DNA from: an uncultured Collinsella sp.
Lineage (GTDB): Bacteria; Actinomycetota; Coriobacteriia; Coriobacteriales; Coriobacteriaceae
DNA length: 22,524 bases
Reading direction: 5' to 3'
NCBI GenBank assembly: GCA_900754525.1
Contig: CAAEDE010000016.1
Location: 1 to 22,524, forward strand
Under the pieces are notes generated by a model that was not told where the DNA came from, did not search any database, and saw only the letters and a program-made list of their open reading frames with translations. Made by a program: the position numbers and the translations under genes. Positions 7,539 through 14,674 of the stretch are shown here, one piece after another; the stretch's first letter is position 1, and every line of letters starts with the position of its first letter.

Positions 7539-8360
7539 ATGCTCAACGACCTCTACCATATGCTTGATCCCGTCGCGATCTCGGCGGGCCCCATCACCAT
7601 CTACTGGTACGGCCTGGCCTACGTGGTCGGCGCTCTGCTCACGGCGGTCGTCATGTACCGCACGCAGCGTCGCTGGGGCTTTAACATCACGATTGACGAC
7701 CTGACGAGTGTCGTGGTCGGCGTGGTCTTTGGCCTTATCATTGGCGCCCGCCTGTTCTACGTCATCTTTTACGGCGACGGCTACTACTGGGCGCATCCGC
7801 TCGAAATCTTTGCCACCAACGAAGGCGGCATGAGTTTCCATGGCGGCCTGGTGGGCGGCATCTTGGGCGGCATCATCGTGTGCCGCATGTATAAGCTCGA
7901 CGCATGGACTTTGGCAGACCTTGCCGTCATAGGCGCGCCGCTGGCCTTGTGCCTGGGCCGTTGTGCCAACTTTGTCAATGGTGAGCTGTGGGGCAAGCCG
8001 ACCGATCTGCCCTGGGGCGTGGTCTTCGGTGGCACCGCGGGGGATATGCCGCGTCACCCCTCCCAGCTCTACGAGGCAATTCTTGAGGGCATCGTGCTCT
8101 TTTGCATTCTGCAGGTGCTCAGCCGCAAAAAGCCGCTATTGCCCCAAGGCACGTTTATGGGCGTGTTTGTGATGGGTTACGGCATCGTCCGCTTCCTCAT
8201 TGAGTTTGTGCGCGTGCCCGATGCCCAGCTGGGTTATCTGCTGGGAGGCGTCATCACCATGGGTCAGCTGTTGAGTCTGCCGCTCGTAATCGCGGGCCTG
8301 GCGCTCGTCATATTTGCCCTCCGCCGCAACCGTCCCCAGCGCATCTACCTCGACGCCTAA
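7539..8360 (+). CDS. lgt: Prolipoprotein diacylglyceryl transferase
   Basis: Transfers diacylglycerol from phosphatidylglycerol to the lipobox cysteine of prelipoproteins, the first step of lipoprotein maturation, in the cytoplasmic membrane. The 273-residue product has about seven membrane segments and the family signatures: YWYGLAY near residue 22, FHGGLVGG with H101, and the signature GRCANFVNGELWGKPT with R141, N144 and E149; GIVRFLIEFVR near the C-terminus carries another conserved arginine. The ATG at 7539 has a GGGAGCAGGGG tract upstream. Length is normal. The stop codon is the first base pairs of a strong hairpin. It is probably independent of the DUF6020-like gene 135 bases downstream. 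Confidence 0.96.
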   Translation: MLNDLYHMLDPVAISAGPITIYWYGLAYVVGALLTAVVMYRTQRRWGFNITIDDLTSVVVGVVFGLIIGARLFYVIFYGDGYYWAHPLEIFATNEGGMSFHGGLVGGILGGIIVCRMYKLDAWTLADLAVIGAPLALCLGRCANFVNGELWGKPTDLPWGVVFGGTAGDMPRHPSQLYEAILEGIVLFCILQVLSRKKPLLPQGTFMGVFVMGYGIVRFLIEFVRVPDAQLGYLLGGVITMGQLLSLPLVIAGLALVIFALRRNRPQRIYLDA

Positions 8361-8395
8361 CCACCACAAAGGGGACAGGCACCTTTGTGGTGGTT
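8359..8395 (+). terminator. Perfect 14-bp hairpin on the lgt stop codon (GGGACAGG family)
   Basis: AACCACCACAAAGG pairs perfectly with CCTTTGTGGTGGTT around the loop GGACAGGCA. The left arm includes the last two bases of the lgt stop codon. There is no following T-run, so although it may protect or end the transcript it is not a classical terminator. Its core, CAAAGGGGACAGG, recurs elsewhere in the window. Confidence 0.65.
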
Positions 8396-8419
8396 CGCTG
8401 GGCAACGATGACGGAACCG

Positions 8420-8467
8420 TAACGTTTCCCCAGATAAAACCTGCCAAAATAAACCTGTCCCTTTTTG
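8420..8467. repeat. 48-bp dispersed repeat, copy 1 (inverse of 13299-13346)
   Basis: The stretch contains CAGATAAAACCTGCCAAAA, then AAACCTGTCCCTTTTTG. The reverse complement of 13299-13346 matches it with only a few substitutions over 48 bases. It lies in the leader of the DUF6020-like gene, ending about 28 bases before its start codon. Confidence 0.85.
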
Positions 8468-8495
8468 TCAGGTTTCTAGAAAGGCTCTTTGGACT

Positions 8496-10679
8496 GTGAA
8501 GGATTCCGACCTCTCCACAACGGCTGCGCGCGATGCCGCTCGCATCGTCTGGTTTAAGCGCTATCCCGCCAAGCAGACGCTCATCGCATTTTTGCTCGCG
8601 CTGTTGGCAACCACGGCGTTTTCCATCGATCCCTCCCCGGTGTCGAGCAACGCAGTCTTGGCGATTGACCCCAAAGCCTCGGGCATGCTGTACGTGTGCT
8701 ACGAGGTGCTCCTCTCGTTTGCCGGCCATACCGACGCGGTCATGCTGCTTGCACTCGCCTGCCTGCTCACCTTGCCGTTTCGCTACGTGTTCTTTGGCCG
8801 TGGCGACACCTGGCGTCCATCGATCATTCTGCCGTCGCTGTTCTTCGCCATCTGCATGGTGTTCGGCCGCAGCTACGACCTCACCGATTCGGCCGAGATT
8901 GTCCTTGGCGACAAAGCCCGCATCATCTGCGCCTGGATTGGCGGCGCGGGCTGGATGCTCTTGGCGGTCGTTGCCTTCTACCTTGCCTTTGAGTGTCTAG
9001 ATTGGCTGAGCTCCCGACGCATCCCGTTTTCCGAAGCGCACTTTGGCCGCGTATGGCGTGTGACTCACGCCGTGCTCTCGGTCCATCCCTTTGCCGGGCC
9101 CTTCCTGGTGCTTATGATCGCCTGGACGCCCACGCTCATCGCTTCGCTGCCTGGTCTTTTTATGGGAGATACGGGTGCGCAGATTCGCCAGTGGTTCAAC
9201 TATCCCAACGGCACGAGCGACTACCTGCGCCTACTCAACCCCAACGTGCTGCTCAACGGGCATCATCCCGTGGTGCACACGGCCATTATCGGCTCGTGCG
9301 TTCAGCTGGGGCTTTCGCTGTTCAACAGCGCTAACGCGGGTCTTGCCATCTACACCTGTGCTCAGTTCGTCATCACGGCCGCCTGCATGGCCTATTCCAT
9401 TTCGTCGCTGCGCAAACTGGGCGTGAGCCTGCCGGTTCGCGGTGCGATCCTGCTGTTCTTTGCGTTTATGCCGATGTTCTCTAACTACGCGGCGTTGCTC
9501 ACCAAAGACGTGCTCTTTGCCGACGCGTTCTTGGTGCTGCTGGTACAGACCGTCAAGCTCGTGGCATGTGGCTTGCCCCGTCGTGATGCCAATGTCGAGC
9601 GAGCGGGCGAGAAAGCCCCCGTGCTCTTTGCGCGCCACGACTGGCTGCTGCTCGCTCTGGGCGCCATGGGTTCCACGTTCCTGCGCAACGGCGGCCTGGT
9701 GTTTCCCCTGGCGGCATGCGTAATCGCGGCGGCGTTTTGCGTATGGGACGTGCATGTGGCTCGTCGTGCAGCCAAGCAGACTGGTGCTGCGCCTTCAGGC
9801 GCCATCCCGCGTTTCCACTGGGTCGGTGTCCTCGCGGTGCTCGCGCTCTGCCTTGCCTCTAATATGTACTTCACCAAGGTCTTTGTGCCGGCGCACGATA
9901 TCACGCCTGGTTCCAAGCGCGAAATCCTCTCGATTCCGTTTCAGCAGACCGCTCGTTTCGTCCAAAAGCACGACGGCCTCAACTCGGGCGTCAACCCCAC
10001 GGTTAAGGAGGACGGCACCATCGTGGAGGCTCCTTGCGACGGCTTGGTGACCGACGAAGAGCGTGCCGTGATCGACCGTGTGCTCAAGTACGAGAATCTG
10101 GGCCGCCGCTACAACCCCGACAAGTCCGACGCCGTCAAGAACTGCTTTAACGAGTACGCCTCGCAGGAGGACATCGATGCCTATTTTGAGGTATGGGCTC
10201 AGATGTTTAAGAAGGATCCCGAGTGCTATATTTCGGCGCTTATCAATAACTACTATGGCTATTTTTATCCGAGCGCGCGCGATGCCTGGGTCTACAGCAC
10301 GGCGCGCAGTGCCGAGATTATGGCACGCCCCGATAATCTCAAGTACTTCGACTTCCATCCGGTCAATAGCAAGGTTGTGCGCTGGTGCGATCACCTGATC
10401 AATCTGTACCGTGTGGCGGTGCAGCGTGTTCCCTTTATCTCGCTCACCATGAGCTCGGCCACCTATGTGTGGATCATGATCGTCGTGGTGGTCTACCTGC
10501 TGCGTCGTCATTCGTGGCGTGCGCTGGCGATCTGGGTGCCGCTGTTGGGCGTGCTCGCCGTGTGCCTGATTGGCCCGTGCAACGGCTCGACCTACATGCG
10601 CTACCTGTATCCGGTCATCGCCTGCATGCCCTTCGCCATCGGCGCCACCGTCACCCGCAGCGACTTTCTCTGGTCCTAA
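8496..10679 (+). CDS. Large polytopic membrane protein, DUF6020-like
   Basis: A 727-residue membrane protein with about a dozen hydrophobic segments: a group at residues 25-170, a group around 190-470, a hydrophilic domain of about 170 residues (roughly 480-640), and two or three C-terminal helices. Motifs GDTGAQIRQWFN, NGHHPVVHT, LTKDVLFADAF and FLRNGGLVFP resemble the DUF6020 family and, in arrangement, GT-C-type membrane glycosyltransferases. A role in building or exporting surface polysaccharide is therefore plausible but is inference. It starts with GTG at 8496, with GAAAGG about 11 bases upstream. A dispersed repeat lies in its leader and a repeat hairpin begins one base after its stop codon. 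No clear operon partner. Confidence 0.75.
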   Translation: MKDSDLSTTAARDAARIVWFKRYPAKQTLIAFLLALLATTAFSIDPSPVSSNAVLAIDPKASGMLYVCYEVLLSFAGHTDAVMLLALACLLTLPFRYVFFGRGDTWRPSIILPSLFFAICMVFGRSYDLTDSAEIVLGDKARIICAWIGGAGWMLLAVVAFYLAFECLDWLSSRRIPFSEAHFGRVWRVTHAVLSVHPFAGPFLVLMIAWTPTLIASLPGLFMGDTGAQIRQWFNYPNGTSDYLRLLNPNVLLNGHHPVVHTAIIGSCVQLGLSLFNSANAGLAIYTCAQFVITAACMAYSISSLRKLGVSLPVRGAILLFFAFMPMFSNYAALLTKDVLFADAFLVLLVQTVKLVACGLPRRDANVERAGEKAPVLFARHDWLLLALGAMGSTFLRNGGLVFPLAACVIAAAFCVWDVHVARRAAKQTGAAPSGAIPRFHWVGVLAVLALCLASNMYFTKVFVPAHDITPGSKREILSIPFQQTARFVQKHDGLNSGVNPTVKEDGTIVEAPCDGLVTDEERAVIDRVLKYENLGRRYNPDKSDAVKNCFNEYASQEDIDAYFEVWAQMFKKDPECYISALINNYYGYFYPSARDAWVYSTARSAEIMARPDNLKYFDFHPVNSKVVRWCDHLINLYRVAVQRVPFISLTMSSATYVWIMIVVVVYLLRRHSWRALAIWVPLLGVLAVCLIGPCNGSTYMRYLYPVIACMPFAIGATVTRSDFLWS

Positions 10680-10714
10680 CTTGGTGCATTGGGGTCAGGA
10701 TACTTTGCACCAAA
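10680..10714 (+). terminator. Hairpin after the DUF6020-like gene (GGGGTCAGG variant)
   Basis: TTGGTGCA pairs perfectly with TGCACCAA around a loop containing TTGGGGTCAGGATACTT, beginning one or two bases after the stop codon. No T-run follows. In layout and core it parallels the hairpin on the lgt stop codon. Confidence 0.5.
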
Positions 10715-10844
10715 GGGCGGCATCATCACGACGCCTTCATTTTGGGGTTTATCTCGCAGGCCAGTAGGTATATCATAACGACGTTTGTTTATATTGCCCG
10801 AGCATCTGCGCTGGGCTTTAGGTCGAAACCGATAGGAGACACGT

Positions 10845-11651
10845 ATGTCCGGACACTCTAAGTGGGCCACAACCAAGCATCGTAAGGGCGCGCAGGACGC
10901 CAAGCGTTCCGCCCTCTTCTCCAAGCTCAGCCGCAACATCACCGTTGCTGCCCGTCTCGGCGGTGACCCGCTGCCCGAGAACAACGCCAGCCTCGCCGCT
11001 GCCGTTGCCAAGGCCAAGGCTCAGTCCATGCCTAAGGACAAGATCAAGTCCGCTATCGACAAGGCTTTTGGTTCGGGTGCTGACGCCGCCGTCTACGAGA
11101 ACATCGTGTACGAGGGCTACGGTCCTGCCGGTGTCGCCGTCTACGTCGACTGCCTGACCGACAACCGCAACCGTACCGCCGCTGATGTCCGTTCCGCCTT
11201 CTCCCACGCTGGTGGCAACCTGGGCACCTCCGGCTCCGTCGCCTTCCAGTTTGAGCGTAAGGGCCAGATCGTCGTCGCCAAGGAGATCCTGGACGAGAAC
11301 GCCAAGAAGGAGACCATGATCGCCAACGGTGCTGCCGGTGACGAGGATGAGTTCATGATGGCCATCGCCGAGGCCGGTGGCGAGGACTACGAGGACGCCG
11401 GCGAGGAGTGGATCGTCTGGACTACTGCCAACGAGGTCATGGCTGTCTCCAAGGCGCTCGAGGAGCAGGGCGTCCAGGTCAAGGGCTCCGAGACCACCAT
11501 GGTCCCGACCACCCCGACCGAGGTCTCCGGCGCCGACGCCAAGAAGGTTCAGCGCCTCATCGACCGTCTTGAGGAGCTCGACGACGTCCAGGATGTTTAC
11601 AGCACCATGGACATGACCGACGAGGTCATCGCTGCCCTCGAGGAGGAGTAG
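10845..11651 (+). CDS. yebC: YebC/TACO1-family protein
   Basis: YebC-family proteins were long annotated as transcription regulators; more recent work connects them with translation of difficult, proline-rich stretches. The N-terminus MSGHSKWATTKHRKGAQDAKR is the family hallmark, followed by FSKLSRNITVAAR, GPAGVAVYVDCLTDNRNRT and the CAFQFE-like VAFQFERKG. It has 268 residues against the usual 240-250; extra acidic sequence lies around residues 153-190 (ANGAAGDEDEFMMAIAEAGG). The start has AGGAG seven or eight bases upstream. ruvC, its common neighbour in actinobacteria, is not adjacent here. It ends in its own terminator before the amaP cluster. Confidence 0.95.
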   Translation: MSGHSKWATTKHRKGAQDAKRSALFSKLSRNITVAARLGGDPLPENNASLAAAVAKAKAQSMPKDKIKSAIDKAFGSGADAAVYENIVYEGYGPAGVAVYVDCLTDNRNRTAADVRSAFSHAGGNLGTSGSVAFQFERKGQIVVAKEILDENAKKETMIANGAAGDEDEFMMAIAEAGGEDYEDAGEEWIVWTTANEVMAVSKALEEQGVQVKGSETTMVPTTPTEVSGADAKKVQRLIDRLEELDDVQDVYSTMDMTDEVIAALEEE

Positions 11652-11721
11652 CGCCCGCACGGGTTAAGCCGTGCATATCTGGGCATAATGAAGCGAGCAT
11701 GCAAGCCTCGTGGAATAGATA

Positions 11722-11763
11722 AGTCGGATCCGCGTGCGTAGAGCACCGGACCCGGCTCTTTTA
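11722..11763 (+). terminator. Terminator after yebC
   Basis: GTCGGATCCG (11723-11732) pairs with CGGACCCGGC (11747-11756) with one mismatch and one G-U, followed by TCTTTTAT. It runs directly into the TATAAT of the next gene, so terminator and promoter share bases. Confidence 0.6.
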
Positions 11764-11767
11764 TAAT
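11762..11767 (+). promoter_or_regulatory. -10 box for the amaP-DUF2273-asp23 operon
   Basis: A consensus TATAAT 50 bases before the GTG start of the first gene and just downstream of the yebC terminator. No clear -35 hexamer is present at 17 bases. Confidence 0.5.
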
Positions 11768-11817
11768 GATGCGAACCGTTTTGCATTTCGAGAGCCGAGA
11801 TTTGAAGGGAGCGCCGT

Positions 11818-12363
11818 GTGCGCGTACTCAAACGAGCCCTAGCGATTGTGTATCTTGCCGCTGCCATCGTGGCGCTGGGTACGCTTGTCTGCCAGTTTTG
11901 GGGGCCGTATACGTATCGCTTTATGCTGCTGATGCGCGACCCCATGCCGCGCATTGTCGTGACGGCATGCGGCGGAGTTGTGGCGATCGGCGTGCTGGTA
12001 AGCTTCTTCCGCCTGATGTTCGCCCGTCGCGAGCCGTCCTGCGTGCATCCGGCGGGGGAGCGCAATATCGAGGTCACGCTCGCGGCGCTTTCTTCGTGTG
12101 CCAGGGCTGCTGCCGAGCGCGACGACAGCGTGATGGTCGAGCATGTCGAGGCCCGCGTCCAAGGCCCCGACGATTCGCACGTCCGATTTAAGGTCGAGGC
12201 TATCGCGCTTGACGATAAGGACGTGGCATCTCTGGCTACCGCGATGCAGCAGCGCATCGAGGAAGCTTGCGACACCATGCTCGGCACGCCGGGTACGACC
12301 ACGCGCGTCCGTTTTTTGCCGTCCAAGACTACCGTCCAGACCGTGGAGGTTTCCGGTGAGTGA
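11818..12363 (+). CDS. amaP: AmaP-like alkaline shock membrane-anchor protein
   Basis: A 181-residue protein with two N-terminal membrane helices (about residues 5-27 and 45-68) and a soluble C-terminal domain, the architecture of AmaP, which tethers Asp23 to the membrane in staphylococci. The sequence alone matches loosely; the assignment leans on the adjacent DUF2273 and Asp23 genes. It begins with GTG, preceded by GAAGGGAG. Its last eight bases overlap the start of the next gene, indicating translational coupling. Charged C-terminal segments (ERDDSVMVEHVEARVQ) are consistent with a cytoplasmic Asp23-like partner domain. Confidence 0.7.
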   Translation: MRVLKRALAIVYLAAAIVALGTLVCQFWGPYTYRFMLLMRDPMPRIVVTACGGVVAIGVLVSFFRLMFARREPSCVHPAGERNIEVTLAALSSCARAAAERDDSVMVEHVEARVQGPDDSHVRFKVEAIALDDKDVASLATAMQQRIEEACDTMLGTPGTTTRVRFLPSKTTVQTVEVSGE

Positions 12364-12733
12364 TACCAATCAAGATAAGACCGCTCGTACGCCGCGCCTA
12401 ACGATTGACCAGAGCGCCACACCGGCGAGCGAACCTGTTGATTCCAAAGCAGAGGCAACCGAGTTACAAGACGCGGCAGCCGCGGATTTTGACGAGGCTA
12501 TGGGTCTCATCAAGGGTACGGGCGCTGCCATCTGGAGCTATGCTGTGCGTCATCCCAACACCACGCTCGGCGCCGTCGCTGGCTTTATCCTCGCTGTGTT
12601 GGTACTCACGTTGGGCCTGTGGGACACGCTCGTCATTGCATTCTTCGTGCTGATCGGCGCTGTGATCGGCCAAATTCGCGACGGCGAGAACGGGATCGTC
12701 AACTTCTTCGGCCGTCTGTTTAGCGGCCGCTAA
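12356..12733 (+). CDS. DUF2273 small membrane protein
   Basis: A 125-residue product with a hydrophilic N-terminus (residues 1-55) followed by two hydrophobic helices (about 62-82 and 85-105) and the segment LWDTLVIAFFVLIGAVIGQI, which fits the DUF2273 family. These small proteins accompany Asp23 genes in many Gram-positive bacteria. The GTG at 12356 was chosen because GGAGG lies seven bases upstream; it overlaps the amaP stop region by eight bases. The N-terminal extension is longer than in most family members, which are about 60-80 residues. Confidence 0.75.
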   Translation: MSDTNQDKTARTPRLTIDQSATPASEPVDSKAEATELQDAAAADFDEAMGLIKGTGAAIWSYAVRHPNTTLGAVAGFILAVLVLTLGLWDTLVIAFFVLIGAVIGQIRDGENGIVNFFGRLFSGR

Positions 12734-12744
12734 TATGTATTCGA

Positions 12745-12762
12745 CTGCCGCATCCGCGGCAG
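12745..12762 (+). promoter_or_regulatory. Intercistronic hairpin before asp23
   Basis: CTGCCGC and GCGGCAG pair around ATCC, about eight bases before the AAGGAGG ribosome site of asp23. Without a T-run it could serve as an mRNA processing or stability site that raises asp23 expression relative to the two membrane-protein genes. Confidence 0.4.
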
Positions 12763-12777
12763 GCATAAGGAGGAACC

Positions 12778-13293
12778 ATGGCTTTTAATACGAAGGTCGA
12801 TGTGGCCGATACCGAGCTCGAGGAGAACGAGGCGGTCGTCGCCGAAGCTGAGGACGTAACGCTCGAGGATGAGGCGCTCGTCGAGGCCGAGTCCGATGTG
12901 GATGAGGATGACGAGGAAGCGGACGAGTCCGAGGACTCGCTGACCTATTCCAACGGTGTGATCGAGAAGATCGTTGCCATGGCCACCCGCGAGGTTCCGC
13001 ACGTTCTGGGCATGAAGGGTAACCTCATGCACTTTGTGCAGGAGCAGTTTGGTGCCGAGAATCTGACCAAGGGCGTGACGGTCGAGGTCACCGATGACAA
13101 TCGCGTGGTCGTCAACATCTCCGTCATCATCGAGTACGGCGCCTATGCGCCCGCGATCTTCGACGATGTCAAGGCACGTGTCACTGAGCGCCTTGCCGCG
13201 ATGACCGGCCTTGAGGTGGCGGGTGTCAACCTGCGTATCGAGGACGTCATCACCCCCGAGGAGTACGAGCACCGCACCAGCCAGCACGAATAA
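12778..13293 (+). CDS. Asp23/Gls24-family envelope stress protein
   Basis: A 171-residue protein: residues 1-55 are strongly acidic and low-complexity, then an Asp23 domain with YSNGVIEKIVAMATREVPHV (about 58-77), VTVEVTDDNRVVVNISVIIEYG (about 101-122) and LEVAGVNLRIEDV. Family members are abundant cytoplasmic proteins at the membrane, linked to cell-envelope stress. The acidic leader is longer than in staphylococcal Asp23. Start preceded by AAGGAGG at ideal spacing. It is the third gene of the cluster. Confidence 0.92.
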   Translation: MAFNTKVDVADTELEENEAVVAEAEDVTLEDEALVEAESDVDEDDEEADESEDSLTYSNGVIEKIVAMATREVPHVLGMKGNLMHFVQEQFGAENLTKGVTVEVTDDNRVVVNISVIIEYGAYAPAIFDDVKARVTERLAAMTGLEVAGVNLRIEDVITPEEYEHRTSQHE

Positions 13294-13298
13294 CCTTC

Positions 13299-13346
13299 CA
13301 AAAAGGGACAGGTTTGTTTTGGCAGGTTTTATCTGCGAAAACGTTA
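13299..13346. repeat. 48-bp dispersed repeat, copy 2
   Basis: Begins six bases after the asp23 stop codon with CAAAAAGGGACAGGTTTG, then TTTTGGCAGGTTTTATCTG. It is the reverse complement of 8420-8467 with few differences. It runs directly into the asp23 terminator. Confidence 0.85.
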
Positions 13347-13390
13347 AACGGCCGACCGCGCAAGCAAAAGCGTGGCCGGCCGTTATTTGT
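13347..13390 (+). terminator. Terminator of the asp23 operon
   Basis: AACGGCCGACCGCGC pairs with GCGTGGCCGGCCGTT with two G-U or mismatch positions, followed by ATTTGTAT. It sits immediately downstream of the dispersed repeat. Confidence 0.6.
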
Positions 13391-13501
13391 ATGCCCCCCG
13401 ATGTAGGCATACCGCTCGTCTAACTAGGGGTTGCAATCGTCGCGTTCCGCGTTACCCTAATGGGCGCATTGTTTCCAAATTGTTAACGAGGGGTTGCCGT
13501 A

Positions 13502-14524
13502 ATGGCTGACGAGCACGAAACAGAAAGCAAGGCATGGGCGATTGAGGCCGCCGCGGCAGAGGCGGCATCGCGTGCTGCCGAGGAGATGCATCGTCCTCCC
13601 GTGGTGCCGATGGAGCGCGTGGTTGATCGCACCGATATCGAGCGCGGCGAGCGTGCCGGTCAAAAGCGCAGCCAGGAGCCGGGCTTCCCGCGCTTTTTTG
13701 CCGAGCTCAATCTGGGCCTGATTCTTACGGCCTTTGCCATCGTTGCGTTTAAAACCCCTAATCACTTTGCTTTTGGCGGCACCTCGGGCGTGTCGGTCAT
13801 TCTGTCCACGCTGTTCCCGACCCTGCCCGTCGGCGTCTTTATGTGGATCATTAACGCGGTTCTCGTCGTTTTGGGCTTTATCTTTTTGGAGCGCAAGGCA
13901 ATTCTTTGGAGCGTCTTCGCTTCGTTTGCGCTGTCCGCCTATGTTTCGCTGTTTGAGCTCTTTATTCCGACCGATGTCTCTCTGACGGGTGATATGTGGC
14001 TCGACCTGTGCTTTGCCGTAATCCTGCCGGCGCTTGGCAGCGCTATTGTCTTTGACATCGGCGCCTCGACGGGTGGCACGGACATTCTTGCCATGATCCT
14101 CAAGCGCCGCACGACGCTCGAGATTGGTCGCGCACTGCTGTTGGTCGATATCGGTATCGTGACCATCGCGGCCTTTTTGTATGGCCCGCGTGTCGGTCTG
14201 TATTGCGTGCTCGGCCTGTTTGCCAAGACGCTTGTGGTCGACAAGGCCATCGAGAGCATTCACCTTCGTAAGGTCTGCACGGTCATTTGTTCCGAGCCCC
14301 TTAAGGTCGAGGAGTTTATCGTCAAGCATCTCAACCGTACGGCGACCATCAGCCGCGGCTACGGTGCCTTCTCGGGCAAGTGCGTGACGGTGATCATGAG
14401 CGTGCTGAGCCGTCGCGAGGCCGTGCAACTGCGCCGTTACGCGCGCGAAGTCGATCCGGGTGCCTTTATCACGATCGTCGACAGCTCCGAGATCGTCGGC
14501 AAGGGCTTCCGCGGAACGAACTAG
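13502..14524 (+). CDS. YitT-family membrane protein with DUF2179 domain
   Basis: A 340-residue protein with a 60-residue hydrophilic N-terminal extension, five or six membrane helices (about 68-245), and a C-terminal DUF2179 domain (about 255-335). FAFGGTSGVSVIL and GASTGGTDILAMIL are the repeated glycine-rich signature of YitT proteins; TISRGYGAFSGKCVTVIMSVLSRRE is the DUF2179 core. The molecular function is not established; the family is often described as uncharacterised transporters. The N-terminal extension (Ala/Glu-rich) is unusual compared with Bacillus YitT. The ATG at 13502 follows GAGGGG. It appears to be a single-gene unit. Confidence 0.88.
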   Translation: MADEHETESKAWAIEAAAAEAASRAAEEMHRPPVVPMERVVDRTDIERGERAGQKRSQEPGFPRFFAELNLGLILTAFAIVAFKTPNHFAFGGTSGVSVILSTLFPTLPVGVFMWIINAVLVVLGFIFLERKAILWSVFASFALSAYVSLFELFIPTDVSLTGDMWLDLCFAVILPALGSAIVFDIGASTGGTDILAMILKRRTTLEIGRALLLVDIGIVTIAAFLYGPRVGLYCVLGLFAKTLVVDKAIESIHLRKVCTVICSEPLKVEEFIVKHLNRTATISRGYGAFSGKCVTVIMSVLSRREAVQLRRYAREVDPGAFITIVDSSEIVGKGFRGTN

Positions 14525-14607
14525 CACAGACGTATTCAACGAACCGCCTGCTGGCGCCGTGTACCTTGCAAATCGGTCATCTTTGAGTATTTGAACTCAC
14601 ATTGGGT

Positions 14608-14613
14608 GATAAT
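14608..14613 (+). promoter_or_regulatory. Candidate -10 box for the zinc-ribbon gene
   Basis: GATAAT preceded at 19 bases by TTGAGT (14583-14588). A transcript from here would begin near 14620, after the alternative upstream ATG at 14591, which supports translation starting at 14675. Confidence 0.3.
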
Positions 14614-14674
14614 GATGCCAAAGACATCGTTTGCGATCCAGGTGATTCGCTCTAGATACGAAGGGATGATTTCG

